From positions 504,133 to 568,132 of the forward strand of contig NZ_NIHB01000002.1 in NCBI RefSeq assembly GCF_002591915.1: a stretch of DNA of 64,000 nt. Direction: 5' to 3'. A model generated the notes under the pieces. It made no database searches, was not told the DNA's origin, and saw only the letters and a list, made by a program, of their open reading frames with translations. A program made the position numbers and the translations under genes. How positions within the stretch are numbered: the first letter of the stretch is position 1; every line of letters begins with the position of its first letter. Shown one piece after another: positions 40,480-50,012 of this stretch. Source of the stretch: Marinicella litoralis (lineage in GTDB: Bacteria; Pseudomonadota; Gammaproteobacteria; Xanthomonadales; Marinicellaceae).

Positions 40480-41649
40480 TTGAGTCAAGCCATCAAACCC
40501 AATTCAATTCAAAACGACTTAAAGGGCATCAACCAACTGGCGGAAGATGGCATTGTTGGCGTGATTGATTTGGTTGAATCCATGCACCAAAGGATTTTTA
40601 GCTTAGGTGGTCTATTGAATCGAGGTGACTTAAATAAAACCACAGGTTTAACTCGCTTTATTTATCAAACCATTCGAACCACCACTCAATTAAGCATTAA
40701 GGGCATTGATTTGGCATTGTCTCAATTCACCCCTGCCTCAGTAGAATTCAAAAGCAGCCATCAACGCAACCAATGGATTTCAATGCTCAACGGAGTCATT
40801 GGCGACCATTTAACGGCCACCAATAATCCATTGGCCTTGAAGATGAGCTGGCATCATCAAGCAGCCAGTGTCACCCCGCAACAAATGGCAAAAAGATGCA
40901 TTGAACTCGGTGGGCAACCCTTGTTGCTGATTCATGGTTTGTGTATGAATGATCAGTTATGGACGCGCAATGGCCACGATCATGGACATGAATTGGCAAA
41001 AACAAAACACATCATCCCTATCTATGTCCGCTACAACAGTGGTCTGGCTGTGTATCAAAATGGCCAACAATTGGCACAATGGCTGCAACCATTTTTGCAG
41101 GCATTACCAGCAAAAACTACCTGTGATGTGTTGTGCCATTCAATGGGTGGATTGGTGATGCGCAGTGCCATGGATATCGCATCGAAAAACAATCAAACCT
41201 GGCACAATCGAATCAATAAAGTGGTTTTTCTAGGAACGCCGCACCAAGGTGCCGTGTTGGAAAAAACCGGTAACTTGATTGATTACATCACCAGTATCAG
41301 CCCTTACAGCGCGCCTTTCACAAAACTAACCAAAGTCCGCAGTCATGGCATTAAAAATTTACGCCATGGCACGGTGACTGAACAACACCAAACCGTCCAA
41401 TTACCGCCGCATATAGATTGTTATGCCATCGCTGGCAGTACCCAAGAAAATGGCCGAGCAAACCGGGGCACCTTGGACTGGGTTGGGGATGGCTTGGTCA
41501 GTGTTGATTCGGCATTGGGTCAGCACAAAAAACCCAATAAAACAGTGCTGTTCAAAACCCAAAACAAAACTGTGCTTGAAAATGTCTCTCACATGGGATT
41601 GTTGTCTGATCACCAAGTTTTTATTCGCCTTCAGGCAATTTTCAACTGA
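40480..41649 (+). CDS. Lipase-like alpha/beta-hydrolase (PGAP1-like)
   Basis: 389 residues, starting with TTG at 40480. A helical N-terminal region (about 1-140) precedes the hydrolase. The triad can be read: oxyanion LLLIHGLCMND, nucleophile in LCHSMGGLVMRSA (CHSMG instead of GHSMG), Asp in GDGLVSVDSALG, and His in NVSHMGLLSD. This resembles PGAP1/lipase-class hydrolases acting on ester-linked lipids. No signal peptide, so it is probably cytoplasmic or granule/membrane associated. Stand-alone gene convergent with the dienelactone-hydrolase-like gene. Confidence 0.83.
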   Translation: MSQAIKPNSIQNDLKGINQLAEDGIVGVIDLVESMHQRIFSLGGLLNRGDLNKTTGLTRFIYQTIRTTTQLSIKGIDLALSQFTPASVEFKSSHQRNQWISMLNGVIGDHLTATNNPLALKMSWHHQAASVTPQQMAKRCIELGGQPLLLIHGLCMNDQLWTRNGHDHGHELAKTKHIIPIYVRYNSGLAVYQNGQQLAQWLQPFLQALPAKTTCDVLCHSMGGLVMRSAMDIASKNNQTWHNRINKVVFLGTPHQGAVLEKTGNLIDYITSISPYSAPFTKLTKVRSHGIKNLRHGTVTEQHQTVQLPPHIDCYAIAGSTQENGRANRGTLDWVGDGLVSVDSALGQHKKPNKTVLFKTQNKTVLENVSHMGLLSDHQVFIRLQAIFN

Positions 41650-41732
41650 TCCAGACCCAGTTTGCACATAGCAATCAAGGCCTGGCAACCAGTGCTGTTA
41701 ATTGGCAGATTGCAAAAAGTTGAATAAGCCAA

Positions 41733-42632
41733 TTAACTGTGAACCAGATTTTTCTTGAAAAAATCGATGGTTCTTTGCCATGCCAAAGCCGCAGTTTCAG
41801 GATTAAACCGCGGGGTTGAGTCATTGTGAAAGCCATGTTTGCTGTTAGGATAAAAATGGACTTGGTAATCTTTGCCATGTGCTTTCAATGCTTTTTCGTA
41901 ATCGGGCCAGCCGGCATTAACCCGTTCATCATCATCACCGTATTGAATCAACAAGGGCGCTTGGATTGTTGCCACTTCTTCAGCAGTTGGTTGGGTACCA
42001 TAGAACGGCACGGCTGCTTTTAAACCAGAAATTCGTGTGGCCATCATATTAGATACCCAGCCACCAAAACAAAAACCAACCACCCCAATGCATCCATTAC
42101 ACTGAGGGTGATTGTATAAATAGTCATAGGCCGCAATGAATTCATGCAACATGTCATTCTTGTCGCGTTTTCTTTGCATCGTTCTGCCATCATCGTCATT
42201 ACCAGGATAACCGCCCAATGGGCTCAAAGCATCTGGTGCTATCGCAATAAATCCCTCGACACTGGCACGTCGCCCCACATCAGCTATATAGGGGTTTAGT
42301 CCACGATTTTCGTGAACCACCACCACACCTGGTAGCCGGTGCTCTTGGTTGACAGGTGTACTGAGTTGCGCGATGATTTGGGTGTTGCTTTTAGGCGATT
42401 CATACTGCACCATTTCAACTGATACACGAGCATCTGAAATTGGAATCTGGATGGCATGGGCATAATTAGGTGCCAACAAAGCCAGAATACCTTGGGCCGT
42501 TAAACCGGCAATGGCATATTTGCCCACTTTTTGTAGAAATTGACGTCGACTGATTTGGCTGTGGACATATTGATCAAATAACTGATAGACCTGTGGATCT
42601 AATTGTTCCAATGCATTTTCTTGTTTTGACAT
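41733..42632 (-). CDS. Dienelactone-hydrolase family protein with Tat-like N-terminus
   Basis: 299 residues from ATG 42632 (a TTG at 42644 is possible). Residues about 30-60 read QISRRQFLQKVGKYAIAGL followed by a hydrophobic stretch and AHA, a twin-arginine export signal. The catalytic Cys of this family is in GVVGFCFGGWVS, with Asp in QYGDDDERV and His in SKHGFHND. Dienelactone hydrolases open cyclic dienelactones, but this broad family includes carboxylesterases. Periplasmic by signal. Substrate unknown. Confidence 0.88.
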   Translation of the reverse strand: MSKQENALEQLDPQVYQLFDQYVHSQISRRQFLQKVGKYAIAGLTAQGILALLAPNYAHAIQIPISDARVSVEMVQYESPKSNTQIIAQLSTPVNQEHRLPGVVVVHENRGLNPYIADVGRRASVEGFIAIAPDALSPLGGYPGNDDDGRTMQRKRDKNDMLHEFIAAYDYLYNHPQCNGCIGVVGFCFGGWVSNMMATRISGLKAAVPFYGTQPTAEEVATIQAPLLIQYGDDDERVNAGWPDYEKALKAHGKDYQVHFYPNSKHGFHNDSTPRFNPETAALAWQRTIDFFKKNLVHS

Positions 42633-42716
42633 AAGGATTTCCAATGACTTGTAGTCCTAACAATTCTAAATGATTGAGCTGTCTTTGTCGAAAACTTGTA
42701 AACTGGCTTCATTTGA

Positions 42717-42745
42717 TTGAATTTCATGCAAGCCCTCTTTAATAT
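42717..42745 (+). promoter_or_regulatory. Putative promoter of the SDR gene
   Basis: TTGAAT, 17-bp spacer, TAATAT, 21 bp before the first ATG of the SDR gene. Confidence 0.45.
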
Positions 42746-42766
42746 GTACTCACTTCATAAAAAATA

Positions 42767-43501
42767 ATGACCATGACCCATATAACATTCATCGCAGGTG
42801 GTTCAAAAGGCTTGGGAGCCGCCATGGTAGACACTTTTAAAGCTGAAAAACATGTGGTCTATGAATTTTCCCGAACGGGTCGATCAGACACCCACATTGC
42901 CTGTGATTTTACCCAGCCCGAGCTGGCACAAAAAACATTCAATAAGACTTTCAAAACACATGCAAGCAAACAACATGACAGCATAAACCTATTGATCAAC
43001 ACCGCCATCCTGGCTCCATTTGGCTCAATAACACGGGCTGATAACAACACAATAAATGCCCATTTAAACATCAACATTGACAGTACTTTGTTGTTGATTC
43101 AATCTTTTTTAACCGTTTTTCAAAACAACCCAACCAACAAAACCATCACCTACATTTCATCAGGAGCTGCGCGCAGAGCCATTCCTGGTTTGGCCCTGTA
43201 TTCAGCCAGTAAAGCCTTCTTTGAACGATTGATAGATACCCTGGCAACAGAACAAGCTGCAATGACTGATCCAATCAGGTGTATGGTGATCAATCCTGGT
43301 GTGATGAACACCGACATGCAAACCGAAATTCGCGCCCAATCAGCAGAAAATTTCCCAATGGTAGACATGTGGAATGAACTCCACCGAAAAGGCCAACTGG
43401 CTGATCCACATGAAGTGGCAGCCGTTTGTGCCCAATTGGTGATCAAAACAGGCGTTAATGGTGCTTATTACAGCGCACAAGAATTGTTTGATGAAATTTA
43501 G
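42767..43501 (+). CDS. Short-chain dehydrogenase/reductase (SDR) family protein
   Basis: 244 residues. Rossmann motif AGGSKGLGAAM (TGxxxGxG type) near the start and catalytic YSASK (Tyr-x-x-x-Lys) after the Ser in TYISSGAARR. It is a classical SDR fold of sepiapterin-reductase-like length. A second ATG at 42773 is equally possible. Stand-alone gene; substrate unknown. Confidence 0.88.
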   Translation: MTMTHITFIAGGSKGLGAAMVDTFKAEKHVVYEFSRTGRSDTHIACDFTQPELAQKTFNKTFKTHASKQHDSINLLINTAILAPFGSITRADNNTINAHLNINIDSTLLLIQSFLTVFQNNPTNKTITYISSGAARRAIPGLALYSASKAFFERLIDTLATEQAAMTDPIRCMVINPGVMNTDMQTEIRAQSAENFPMVDMWNELHRKGQLADPHEVAAVCAQLVIKTGVNGAYYSAQELFDEI

Positions 43502-43647
43502 CCAGAACAATCAATCGGCATTCATTCTTTTAACCATCACTTAAGCATCAAGTTCTTACTGACAAGGGGATTGATGGTCATTTTGTTAGCAAAATCACAG
43601 TCTTTGTAGTTAAATTAATTTATCATGGTTCAACAGAGGATAATGAT

Positions 43648-46230
43648 ATGAAGACCGCACAACTGTTTTGCTGCTTGCTCAGCATCTATTTTACGCCAGC
43701 ATTGGCGATCAATCACAGCAAGCAAATAGAGGCCATCCAAGGCTTGATTGACAACGAAGACATCACCCATACCGCCATAACAGATGGGTTGTGGTTCGAT
43801 ACCGCTACTTGGGCAGGTGGGGAAATCCCCAATGAAAATGCTTGGGTGTTAATCCCTGCTGGCATAGACATTGAATATGATCAGATCAACACCACTGCAT
43901 TGGCCGCAATTCGAGTTGAAGGTGGGCTGAAATTCTCAACCACACAATCCAGCCGATTGATCGTTGAAACCCTGTTAATTGAATCCACCGGACGACTGAT
44001 CATAGGCAGTAAAAACAAACCCATTTTAGCTGACGTAACAGTTGCTATTGAAATCCGTGATACTGGCGACTTGGATGTGGTTAAAGACCCCACATTGATG
44101 GGTCGCGGCCTATTGGCTCGTGGACCGGTTAATATTCATGGTGCCAAGAAAACACCACACCTGAAAGTCAGCACAGATCCTTTGGCTGGTCACAATCAAC
44201 TGATTTTAGAGCACACGCCGCATAATTGGCAAACTGGCGACACTTTGGTCTTAGCAGGCACCAAATATTCTGGTTGGAAGTGGGACAACGACATCCAAGC
44301 GGTCAGGTACCATGGAACCCAAGATGAAGTGTTAACCATTGCCAACATCGATGCCAATGTAGTGACACTCAATGAATCGTTGCAATATGATCATTTCACC
44401 CCGAGAAGTGACTTAAAGACGTCGGTGGCCAATATGAGTCGTAACGTCACCATAGCCACCCAAGACCCAGACAACACAGCCACTCACAGGCGTGGGCATG
44501 TGATGTTCATGCAAACAGCTGAGGTCGATGTCAGGTATGCATCATTTTGGCAACTGGGTCGAACTGACAAATCATTTTTAACCTTAGAAGCCAGCGATTT
44601 TGATCCCATCACACCAACCAGCAATGTTCGTGGAAGGTATGCTTTCCATTTACATCGCAAAGGCATCACAAATGCCCCAGTGATTGCGATTGGTAATGCC
44701 GTGATGGGTTCGCCAGGTTGGGGTTATGTGCATCATGACAGCAATGCATTTTTCCACAACAATGTCTCATTCGATACATTTGGCGCAGGTTTTGTGGCTG
44801 AAACTGGCAATGAAGTTGGCTCTTGGACTCAGAATTTAGCAATCAAAGCCGAAGGAAACAGCGCTTTCAACCCAAAAAATGGCAACGACCGTGATTTATT
44901 TGACATTGGCAGAACAGGCGATGGTTTTTGGTTCCAAGGTCGCATGGTCAGGAGTGTCAACAACATAGCCGCCAGTGTGAACCATGGATTTGTCTATTTA
45001 CATCGGGGCAGTGGCATGTTGTCATTCCCCGGCTCAGTATTCATGCTACCAGAAGCCTTGCGCAGAGCGGGTAATTCAGCCGTAGATGATGCCCCTATTT
45101 TATCCTTTGAAGGCAATGAAAGTTTTGCCTCCACTGTGGGCTTGTATGTGGTCAAGGCCAACCCAAATCAAGAACATGACGTGCACAGCCATTTCAAAGA
45201 CTTCACCGCTTGGGAAGTCCGGGCAGGTTCAGCGATGGAATATACATCACACTATGTATTAGAAAACTTTGACATCATAGGAAACACCCCTGAACCATTC
45301 AGAACCGCTGCCTTTGGAATTGAATTTGGCACCAATACCAGCGACATGGTAGTCAATGGCGCACACATCGAAGACATGGCGGTGGGAGTGATTTTAAGCA
45401 AAAACTACACTGACCCGGCGCCACCACCTGAAACCAATCAATACGTCTTGATTGACACCACCTACACCAATGTTGGCTTACCCATGGAATTTTACGACCC
45501 CACCATTGACCAAATTTTGACCACTGCAGATTTGGTTGCTGGACAATTTGACATCACAATCAATGCCGGTGTTTATGAATACTTGTCTCCTGCCACCTCT
45601 GCAGGTTCTGGTTTGTTTTGGTTGGGAGAAAAAATCGACAGCATTGGATTCAGTCCGATTCCTGCAGGCACTGACGTCATAGGAGTTCCCGCATTTGACA
45701 TGATTGCCACGCTCGAAGAAGACGGTTATTTCCGCACGGCAGGTGGTACGCCCTATGCAGTGGTAGAAGAATATTTCACCGACCGATCCACTGGAACCAT
45801 TCATAAATTGGGATTAAAAACCTTATTGGGCCCAGCAGTAGACAATGTGTTGGGAGACCCGTTCAGTGCGTGGCGAGATGCATTTCAGGTGGGGATTATT
45901 GATTTAAACAGTTTGCCCCCGGTGACCCAAGATGACAATTTTCAAGTCAGCAGCGAACGCCTAAGTTTGTTGAATCTATTGGTCAATGACAGCGACCCAG
46001 AGAACAATCCATTGAGCATCGATGGCATCGTACAACCCAAACATGGCCGGGTGTTTCCTATGCAAAATGGTGGTTTGAATGGCCACGTCAGCTATGTTTC
46101 AGATTACGATTATATTGGCCCAGATCAATTCAGTTATTGGGCCACTGACCAAAATGGTAATTACACCCCAGCACAAGTGCATATCAATGTGGTTGATGAC
46201 TTAATCTATACCAATGATTTTGCTGAGTAA
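43648..46230 (+). CDS. Secreted G8-domain/parallel-beta-helix protein with C-terminal Ig-like domain
   Basis: 860 residues. Signal peptide (LFCCLLSIYFTPALA), then a G8 domain (about 48-170: ATWAGGEIPNENAWVLIPAG ... RLIIGSKNKP). The middle (about 170-640) is a right-handed beta-helix with HDSNAFFHNN, FVAETGNE and EGNSAFNP-type repeats, as in the CEMIP/TMEM2 class whose animal members degrade hyaluronan. A C-terminal cadherin/Big-type domain (about 745-850: LLVNDSDPENNPLSIDGI, FSYWATDQNGN) follows, ending DDLIYTNDFAE. Extracellular polysaccharide or adhesion role is inference. Stand-alone gene. Confidence 0.85.
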   Translation: MKTAQLFCCLLSIYFTPALAINHSKQIEAIQGLIDNEDITHTAITDGLWFDTATWAGGEIPNENAWVLIPAGIDIEYDQINTTALAAIRVEGGLKFSTTQSSRLIVETLLIESTGRLIIGSKNKPILADVTVAIEIRDTGDLDVVKDPTLMGRGLLARGPVNIHGAKKTPHLKVSTDPLAGHNQLILEHTPHNWQTGDTLVLAGTKYSGWKWDNDIQAVRYHGTQDEVLTIANIDANVVTLNESLQYDHFTPRSDLKTSVANMSRNVTIATQDPDNTATHRRGHVMFMQTAEVDVRYASFWQLGRTDKSFLTLEASDFDPITPTSNVRGRYAFHLHRKGITNAPVIAIGNAVMGSPGWGYVHHDSNAFFHNNVSFDTFGAGFVAETGNEVGSWTQNLAIKAEGNSAFNPKNGNDRDLFDIGRTGDGFWFQGRMVRSVNNIAASVNHGFVYLHRGSGMLSFPGSVFMLPEALRRAGNSAVDDAPILSFEGNESFASTVGLYVVKANPNQEHDVHSHFKDFTAWEVRAGSAMEYTSHYVLENFDIIGNTPEPFRTAAFGIEFGTNTSDMVVNGAHIEDMAVGVILSKNYTDPAPPPETNQYVLIDTTYTNVGLPMEFYDPTIDQILTTADLVAGQFDITINAGVYEYLSPATSAGSGLFWLGEKIDSIGFSPIPAGTDVIGVPAFDMIATLEEDGYFRTAGGTPYAVVEEYFTDRSTGTIHKLGLKTLLGPAVDNVLGDPFSAWRDAFQVGIIDLNSLPPVTQDDNFQVSSERLSLLNLLVNDSDPENNPLSIDGIVQPKHGRVFPMQNGGLNGHVSYVSDYDYIGPDQFSYWATDQNGNYTPAQVHINVVDDLIYTNDFAE

Positions 46231-46239
46231 ACCGAGGTA

Positions 46240-47562
46240 TTAATTGCGTTTGCCTTTTCTGGCATCTTTACCACCGGCCCTGGCCGTGATTTTTTTGACT
46301 TTGCGTTTGGCTTTGGTCGGTTGACCATGGTTGGCCCTGCTTTTTTTGTTATCGGCGCTGTGGCTGGGCTTTTGTACTCGTTTCTTTTTGTTTTCTACCA
46401 CTGGTTTTCTGGCAGGTCTTTCACGTTCTACCGTTTCAAAACCTCTTTTATGTACGCGTTTCACTTGTCCGCCGATCACCCGTTCAATGCGTTCCAGGGT
46501 ATGGGCTTCTTCTGGGCAGACAAACGAAATGGCATGACCTGAATGACCGGCACGCCCTGTTCGTCCAATGCGATGTACATAATCCTCTGGTAAATACGGT
46601 AAATTATAATTCAATACGTAATCCAAACCCTCTATATCCAATCCACGGGCAGCCACTTCTGTGGCCAACAAAACTTGGATCTTGGCTGATTTGAAATCGG
46701 CCAAAGCGCGGCGACGTGAACCTTGGCCCTTGTCTCCGTGACAAATCGCTGATGCAATGCCGGCCTTTTTCAATCGCACAAACAAATGATCAGCCTGTTT
46801 CCGAGTACTGGTAAAAACCAAAATTTGGTACCAATTATGTTCTTCTAATAAAGTCAAAAACAAATCCATCTTACGTGATTCATTGACTGGGTAAACCACA
46901 TGATCAACTGTTTCAGCCGTGATGTTGGCCTTGGTCACTCTGATTTCTTGGTGGCTTTTTAAAATTTTGTGAGCCAGTTCATTCATCGCAGGCGTGGTGG
47001 TCGCTGAGAACAACATGGTTTGCCGATTATTGGCCGTTTGAGCAACCAACTTTTGTGCGTCTTTGATGAACCCCATGTCCAACATGCGATCAGCTTCATC
47101 CAAAACAACGAACTCAACATCAACCAAGCTGATGTGTTCCATTTCTACATGTTCTAAAAGACGCCCAGGGGTTGCAATCAAAATATCCACGCCAGCTTTC
47201 AGCTGATTGGCCTGCCCACCCATTTTCACTCCACCATAAATGGCGGTGATTTTGGTTGGTAAAAATTCTGCATAAGCACCAATGGTCTCTGCCAATTGTT
47301 CAGCCAATTCCCGAGTCGGCGTCAGGATCAATACGCGTGCTTTGCCAGCGACCACATCTTTGGGCTTATCCAACAATTGTTGTAATACAGGTAAGGCAAA
47401 AGCAGCGGTTTTACCGGTTCCGGTTTGTGCATTAACCAACAGGTCTTTGCCACGTCTGGCGGGCACCATCGCTTGCTCTTGGACCGGCGTCATTTCTTGG
47501 TAACCACATTGCTCAATGGCTTGTTGAATTCTGGGGTCTAACCCCAATGCTGCAAATTTCAT
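46240..47562 (-). CDS. DEAD-box ATP-dependent RNA helicase (RhlE-like)
   Basis: 440 residues. All helicase motifs are seen: Q motif with TPVQEQAM, Walker A AQTGTGKTAAF, PTRELAEQ, DEAD (VLDEADRMLDMGF), SAT, VAARGLDIEGL and HRIGRTGRAGHSG. A basic, Lys/Arg-rich tail (about 375-440) resembles those of RhlE/RhlB proteins that help ribosome assembly or RNA decay. An inverted repeat lies about 40 bp upstream of the start. Specific subfamily (RhlE versus related) is probable, not certain. Confidence 0.92.
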   Translation of the reverse strand: MKFAALGLDPRIQQAIEQCGYQEMTPVQEQAMVPARRGKDLLVNAQTGTGKTAAFALPVLQQLLDKPKDVVAGKARVLILTPTRELAEQLAETIGAYAEFLPTKITAIYGGVKMGGQANQLKAGVDILIATPGRLLEHVEMEHISLVDVEFVVLDEADRMLDMGFIKDAQKLVAQTANNRQTMLFSATTTPAMNELAHKILKSHQEIRVTKANITAETVDHVVYPVNESRKMDLFLTLLEEHNWYQILVFTSTRKQADHLFVRLKKAGIASAICHGDKGQGSRRRALADFKSAKIQVLLATEVAARGLDIEGLDYVLNYNLPYLPEDYVHRIGRTGRAGHSGHAISFVCPEEAHTLERIERVIGGQVKRVHKRGFETVERERPARKPVVENKKKRVQKPSHSADNKKSRANHGQPTKAKRKVKKITARAGGKDARKGKRN

Positions 47563-47597
47563 CTGATGTCCTGGTTTACAAGGGCAATTAAAAGTTC

Positions 47598-47620
47598 GCG
47601 CAATATACAGTACATTGCGC
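47598..47620. repeat. Inverted repeat upstream of the DEAD-box helicase gene
   Basis: GCGCAAT, 9-nt centre, ATTGCGC. It is 36-58 bp upstream of the helicase start and overlaps a TATATT-like -10 on the minus strand, so it may be an operator or a leader hairpin. Confidence 0.4.
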
Positions 47621-47787
47621 CTTAAGTGTATTAGATTGATGATTTTAAGCCAATTGATGGCATTTTTTGCAGCTTAGACGTTCAAATCAAGCAGATTGAT
47701 GACATGCAATCACTTTCTGACCACGGCATACTTGCTGTTTCAAGCAGTGTCAGCTATATTTACAAACCTCATTTTACTGCCAATATC

Positions 47788-48204
47788 ATGAAAACCGTCA
47801 CTACCGTCATACTTTTCCTGGCCCTGTCAATCGCCACAGCAGACACACTCAAGCCCTTCAAGTCAGATGGTTGTAGTGCATTTCCAGATGGTACCCTGGC
47901 AGAAAAGGATTTGTGGCTAAGGTGTTGTTACCAACATGACTTGTCTTATTGGCAAGGTGGCACCGCAGTACAACGTAAACAAGCAGATTTTGCCCTTAAA
48001 TATTGTGTAGCCCAAGTTGGAGAACCCATGGTTGCGAACCTGATGCTGGCGGGTGTCAGAGTGGGTGGGTCGCCGTATTGGCCAACTCAATTTCGCTGGG
48101 CTTATGGTTGGCCATATTTCAGAGGGTATAAAGAAATTTCAGCTGAAGAACAAAAGCAAATTGATGCTGAATTGAGTCAAATAAAACCATTGAAAACTGA
48201 TTAA
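47788..48204 (+). CDS. Secreted phospholipase A2-like protein
   Basis: 138 residues from ATG 47788, which starts the signal peptide (VILFLALSIATA); the longer frame from 47704 has none. The mature part reads SDGCSAFPDGT ... WLRCCYQHDLSYWQGGTA, with a CCxxHD pair (His50, Asp51) exactly like the catalytic Cys-Cys-x-x-His-Asp of secreted phospholipases A2, and two further Cys (at about 30 and 71). No Ca-binding loop YGCYC is recognisable, though SDGCSAFPDG could serve. A PLA2-type or DUF-type hydrolase is suggested. Small, probably periplasmic. Confidence 0.7.
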   Translation: MKTVTTVILFLALSIATADTLKPFKSDGCSAFPDGTLAEKDLWLRCCYQHDLSYWQGGTAVQRKQADFALKYCVAQVGEPMVANLMLAGVRVGGSPYWPTQFRWAYGWPYFRGYKEISAEEQKQIDAELSQIKPLKTD

Positions 48205-48304
48205 TTACCATCAAACAGATTAATGCAGAAAATATAAGCCATTTACTGACTGAATCTGTACAATTTCAACCCTCAATCAACCAAACAGAAAAAACCTGAA
48301 TGTT

Positions 48305-49873
48305 ATGAAACAACAAACACTTAATTTAATCAGCATGGTATTGCTGACTTGCACCCCTCTTGTACAGGCTAAAACTCCGACAGAAATCACCCAAATTGAA
48401 CTGAGCAATCAACTACCTACAAATGGCAATTTGGTGCTGGGTGTATATGAAAGTGGTCAATTGGGAGATTACGGCAAAAACATTGATAACAACAGCCAAG
48501 GCGGACTGACTCATGCCATCCAAGCCACAGGCTTTGAAGCCAAAGTGATGCAAAGCAAACTGATTCCAGGACCAATGGGATCAGGTTTTGATCAAATCAT
48601 GTTGGTGGGTTTAGGATTACAGGATGGTGAAAACACCACATTACAATGGCAAGAAATTGGTGGCAATGCGCTCCAAGTGGCCGTTGAAGCATTCAAAACA
48701 GTGCCTGCCATGGCTTTTGACACAGATAGCATAGAGTCTGTTGCTAACTTGGCCTATGGAGCCAAATTGGGAAGTTATTACTTCGATAAATACTACACCG
48801 ATGCCGAACGTCACAAACGTCAAGTTATGATCAATGTAATCACCTCGAAAGTTGCGGCTGTAAAAGCACATTACATGCACCAGTTGGACCCGTTGGCCAA
48901 TGCCATCTGGCACACAAGAAACATGTCCAATGAACCGGCCAATGTCATCTACCCTGAAAGTTTTGTGGCTCAATGGCAAGCTCATTTCAAAGGCATGAAA
49001 AACATCAAGATCCGCGTGTATGACGAACAAGACATGATTAAAAATGGCATGGGCGCGATTTATGGCGTGGGTCGTGGCAGCCAACGACCACCACGTCTGA
49101 TGGTGGTTGAGTACATGGCTGGTGAGCCCAATGATGCACCTGTCGTGGTGGTTGGCAAAGGCATTACATTTGACACCGGTGGCATCAGTTTAAAAAACCC
49201 ACCCAATATGTGGAACATGAAATTTGATATGTCAGGAGCCGCCAGCAGCATCGGCACCCTATATGCTTTGGCCGGCAGACAAGCCAAAGTCAATGCAGTG
49301 GGGATTGCAGCGCTGGCAGAAAACATGCCGGGTGCCAAGGCACAGCGCCCAGGTGATGTGGTCACTTCCATGTCAGGTAAAACCATCCAAATACGATCGA
49401 CCGATGCCGAAGGCCGGTTGGTGCTCGCTGACGGTGTTTATTATGGAGACGTCACCTACGACCCTGCCCTATTGATAGATCTGGCCACTTTAACCGGTTC
49501 AGTGGGTCGTGCTTTAGGGAAAGATTACGCGGGCATTTTCACTCGCCATGATGAACTGATTAAAGACTTTATCGCCACTGGACAACAAACCGGTGAAAAA
49601 CTATGGCAATTACCGCTGAATGACAATCATTTCAAAGCCATTGAAAATAATGTAGCCGATGTCATGAATTCAGGCCCAGATGCTCCTGGTGCCAGTGCCG
49701 GAGCCGCTTTTATTGGAACCTTTGTTCGTGACACCACACCATGGATCCATTTAGATATAGCCGGAGTTGCATGGAATGACAAAACCACAGCGATTAAAGC
49801 CTCACCTGGCTCAACTTCTTTTGGCATTCAATTGTTGAACCAATACATCAAAGATCATTATGAAAAAGATTAA
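48305..49873 (+). CDS. Secreted M17 leucyl aminopeptidase
   Basis: 522 residues with a signal peptide (LISMVLLTCTPLVQA). The metal-binding and catalytic motifs of leucyl aminopeptidase are present: GKGITFDTGGISLKNP, KFDMSGAASSIG, IRSTDAEGRLVLADG (NTDAEGR with Ser instead of Asn) and DLATLTGS. Two-metal aminopeptidase removing N-terminal residues. Most M17 enzymes are cytoplasmic hexamers; this one carries an export signal, pointing to periplasmic peptide use. Stand-alone gene. Confidence 0.93.
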   Translation: MKQQTLNLISMVLLTCTPLVQAKTPTEITQIELSNQLPTNGNLVLGVYESGQLGDYGKNIDNNSQGGLTHAIQATGFEAKVMQSKLIPGPMGSGFDQIMLVGLGLQDGENTTLQWQEIGGNALQVAVEAFKTVPAMAFDTDSIESVANLAYGAKLGSYYFDKYYTDAERHKRQVMINVITSKVAAVKAHYMHQLDPLANAIWHTRNMSNEPANVIYPESFVAQWQAHFKGMKNIKIRVYDEQDMIKNGMGAIYGVGRGSQRPPRLMVVEYMAGEPNDAPVVVVGKGITFDTGGISLKNPPNMWNMKFDMSGAASSIGTLYALAGRQAKVNAVGIAALAENMPGAKAQRPGDVVTSMSGKTIQIRSTDAEGRLVLADGVYYGDVTYDPALLIDLATLTGSVGRALGKDYAGIFTRHDELIKDFIATGQQTGEKLWQLPLNDNHFKAIENNVADVMNSGPDAPGASAGAAFIGTFVRDTTPWIHLDIAGVAWNDKTTAIKASPGSTSFGIQLLNQYIKDHYEKD

Positions 49874-50012
49874 CTTAAAAACAGAAAACATTTAAAGACC
49901 AACATCATAATGGGTTGATCCATTGGATTGATCCATTGATTTTGTTTAGAATACCATTGCTATATGCCCAGCTTGACCCTACCTATTAACCTAACCTACC
50001 TTTGAACTGTTT

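Noticed and set aside
41697-41737. Inverted repeat GTTAATTGGC ... GCCAATTAAC between two convergent hydrolase genes
   Set aside because: The 21-nt loop and absence of a T-tract make it a weak terminator candidate, and it overlaps a stop codon.
48641-49084. 147-residue antisense frame inside the M17 aminopeptidase
   Set aside because: It lies wholly in a well-supported gene and has no recognisable motif or start signal.
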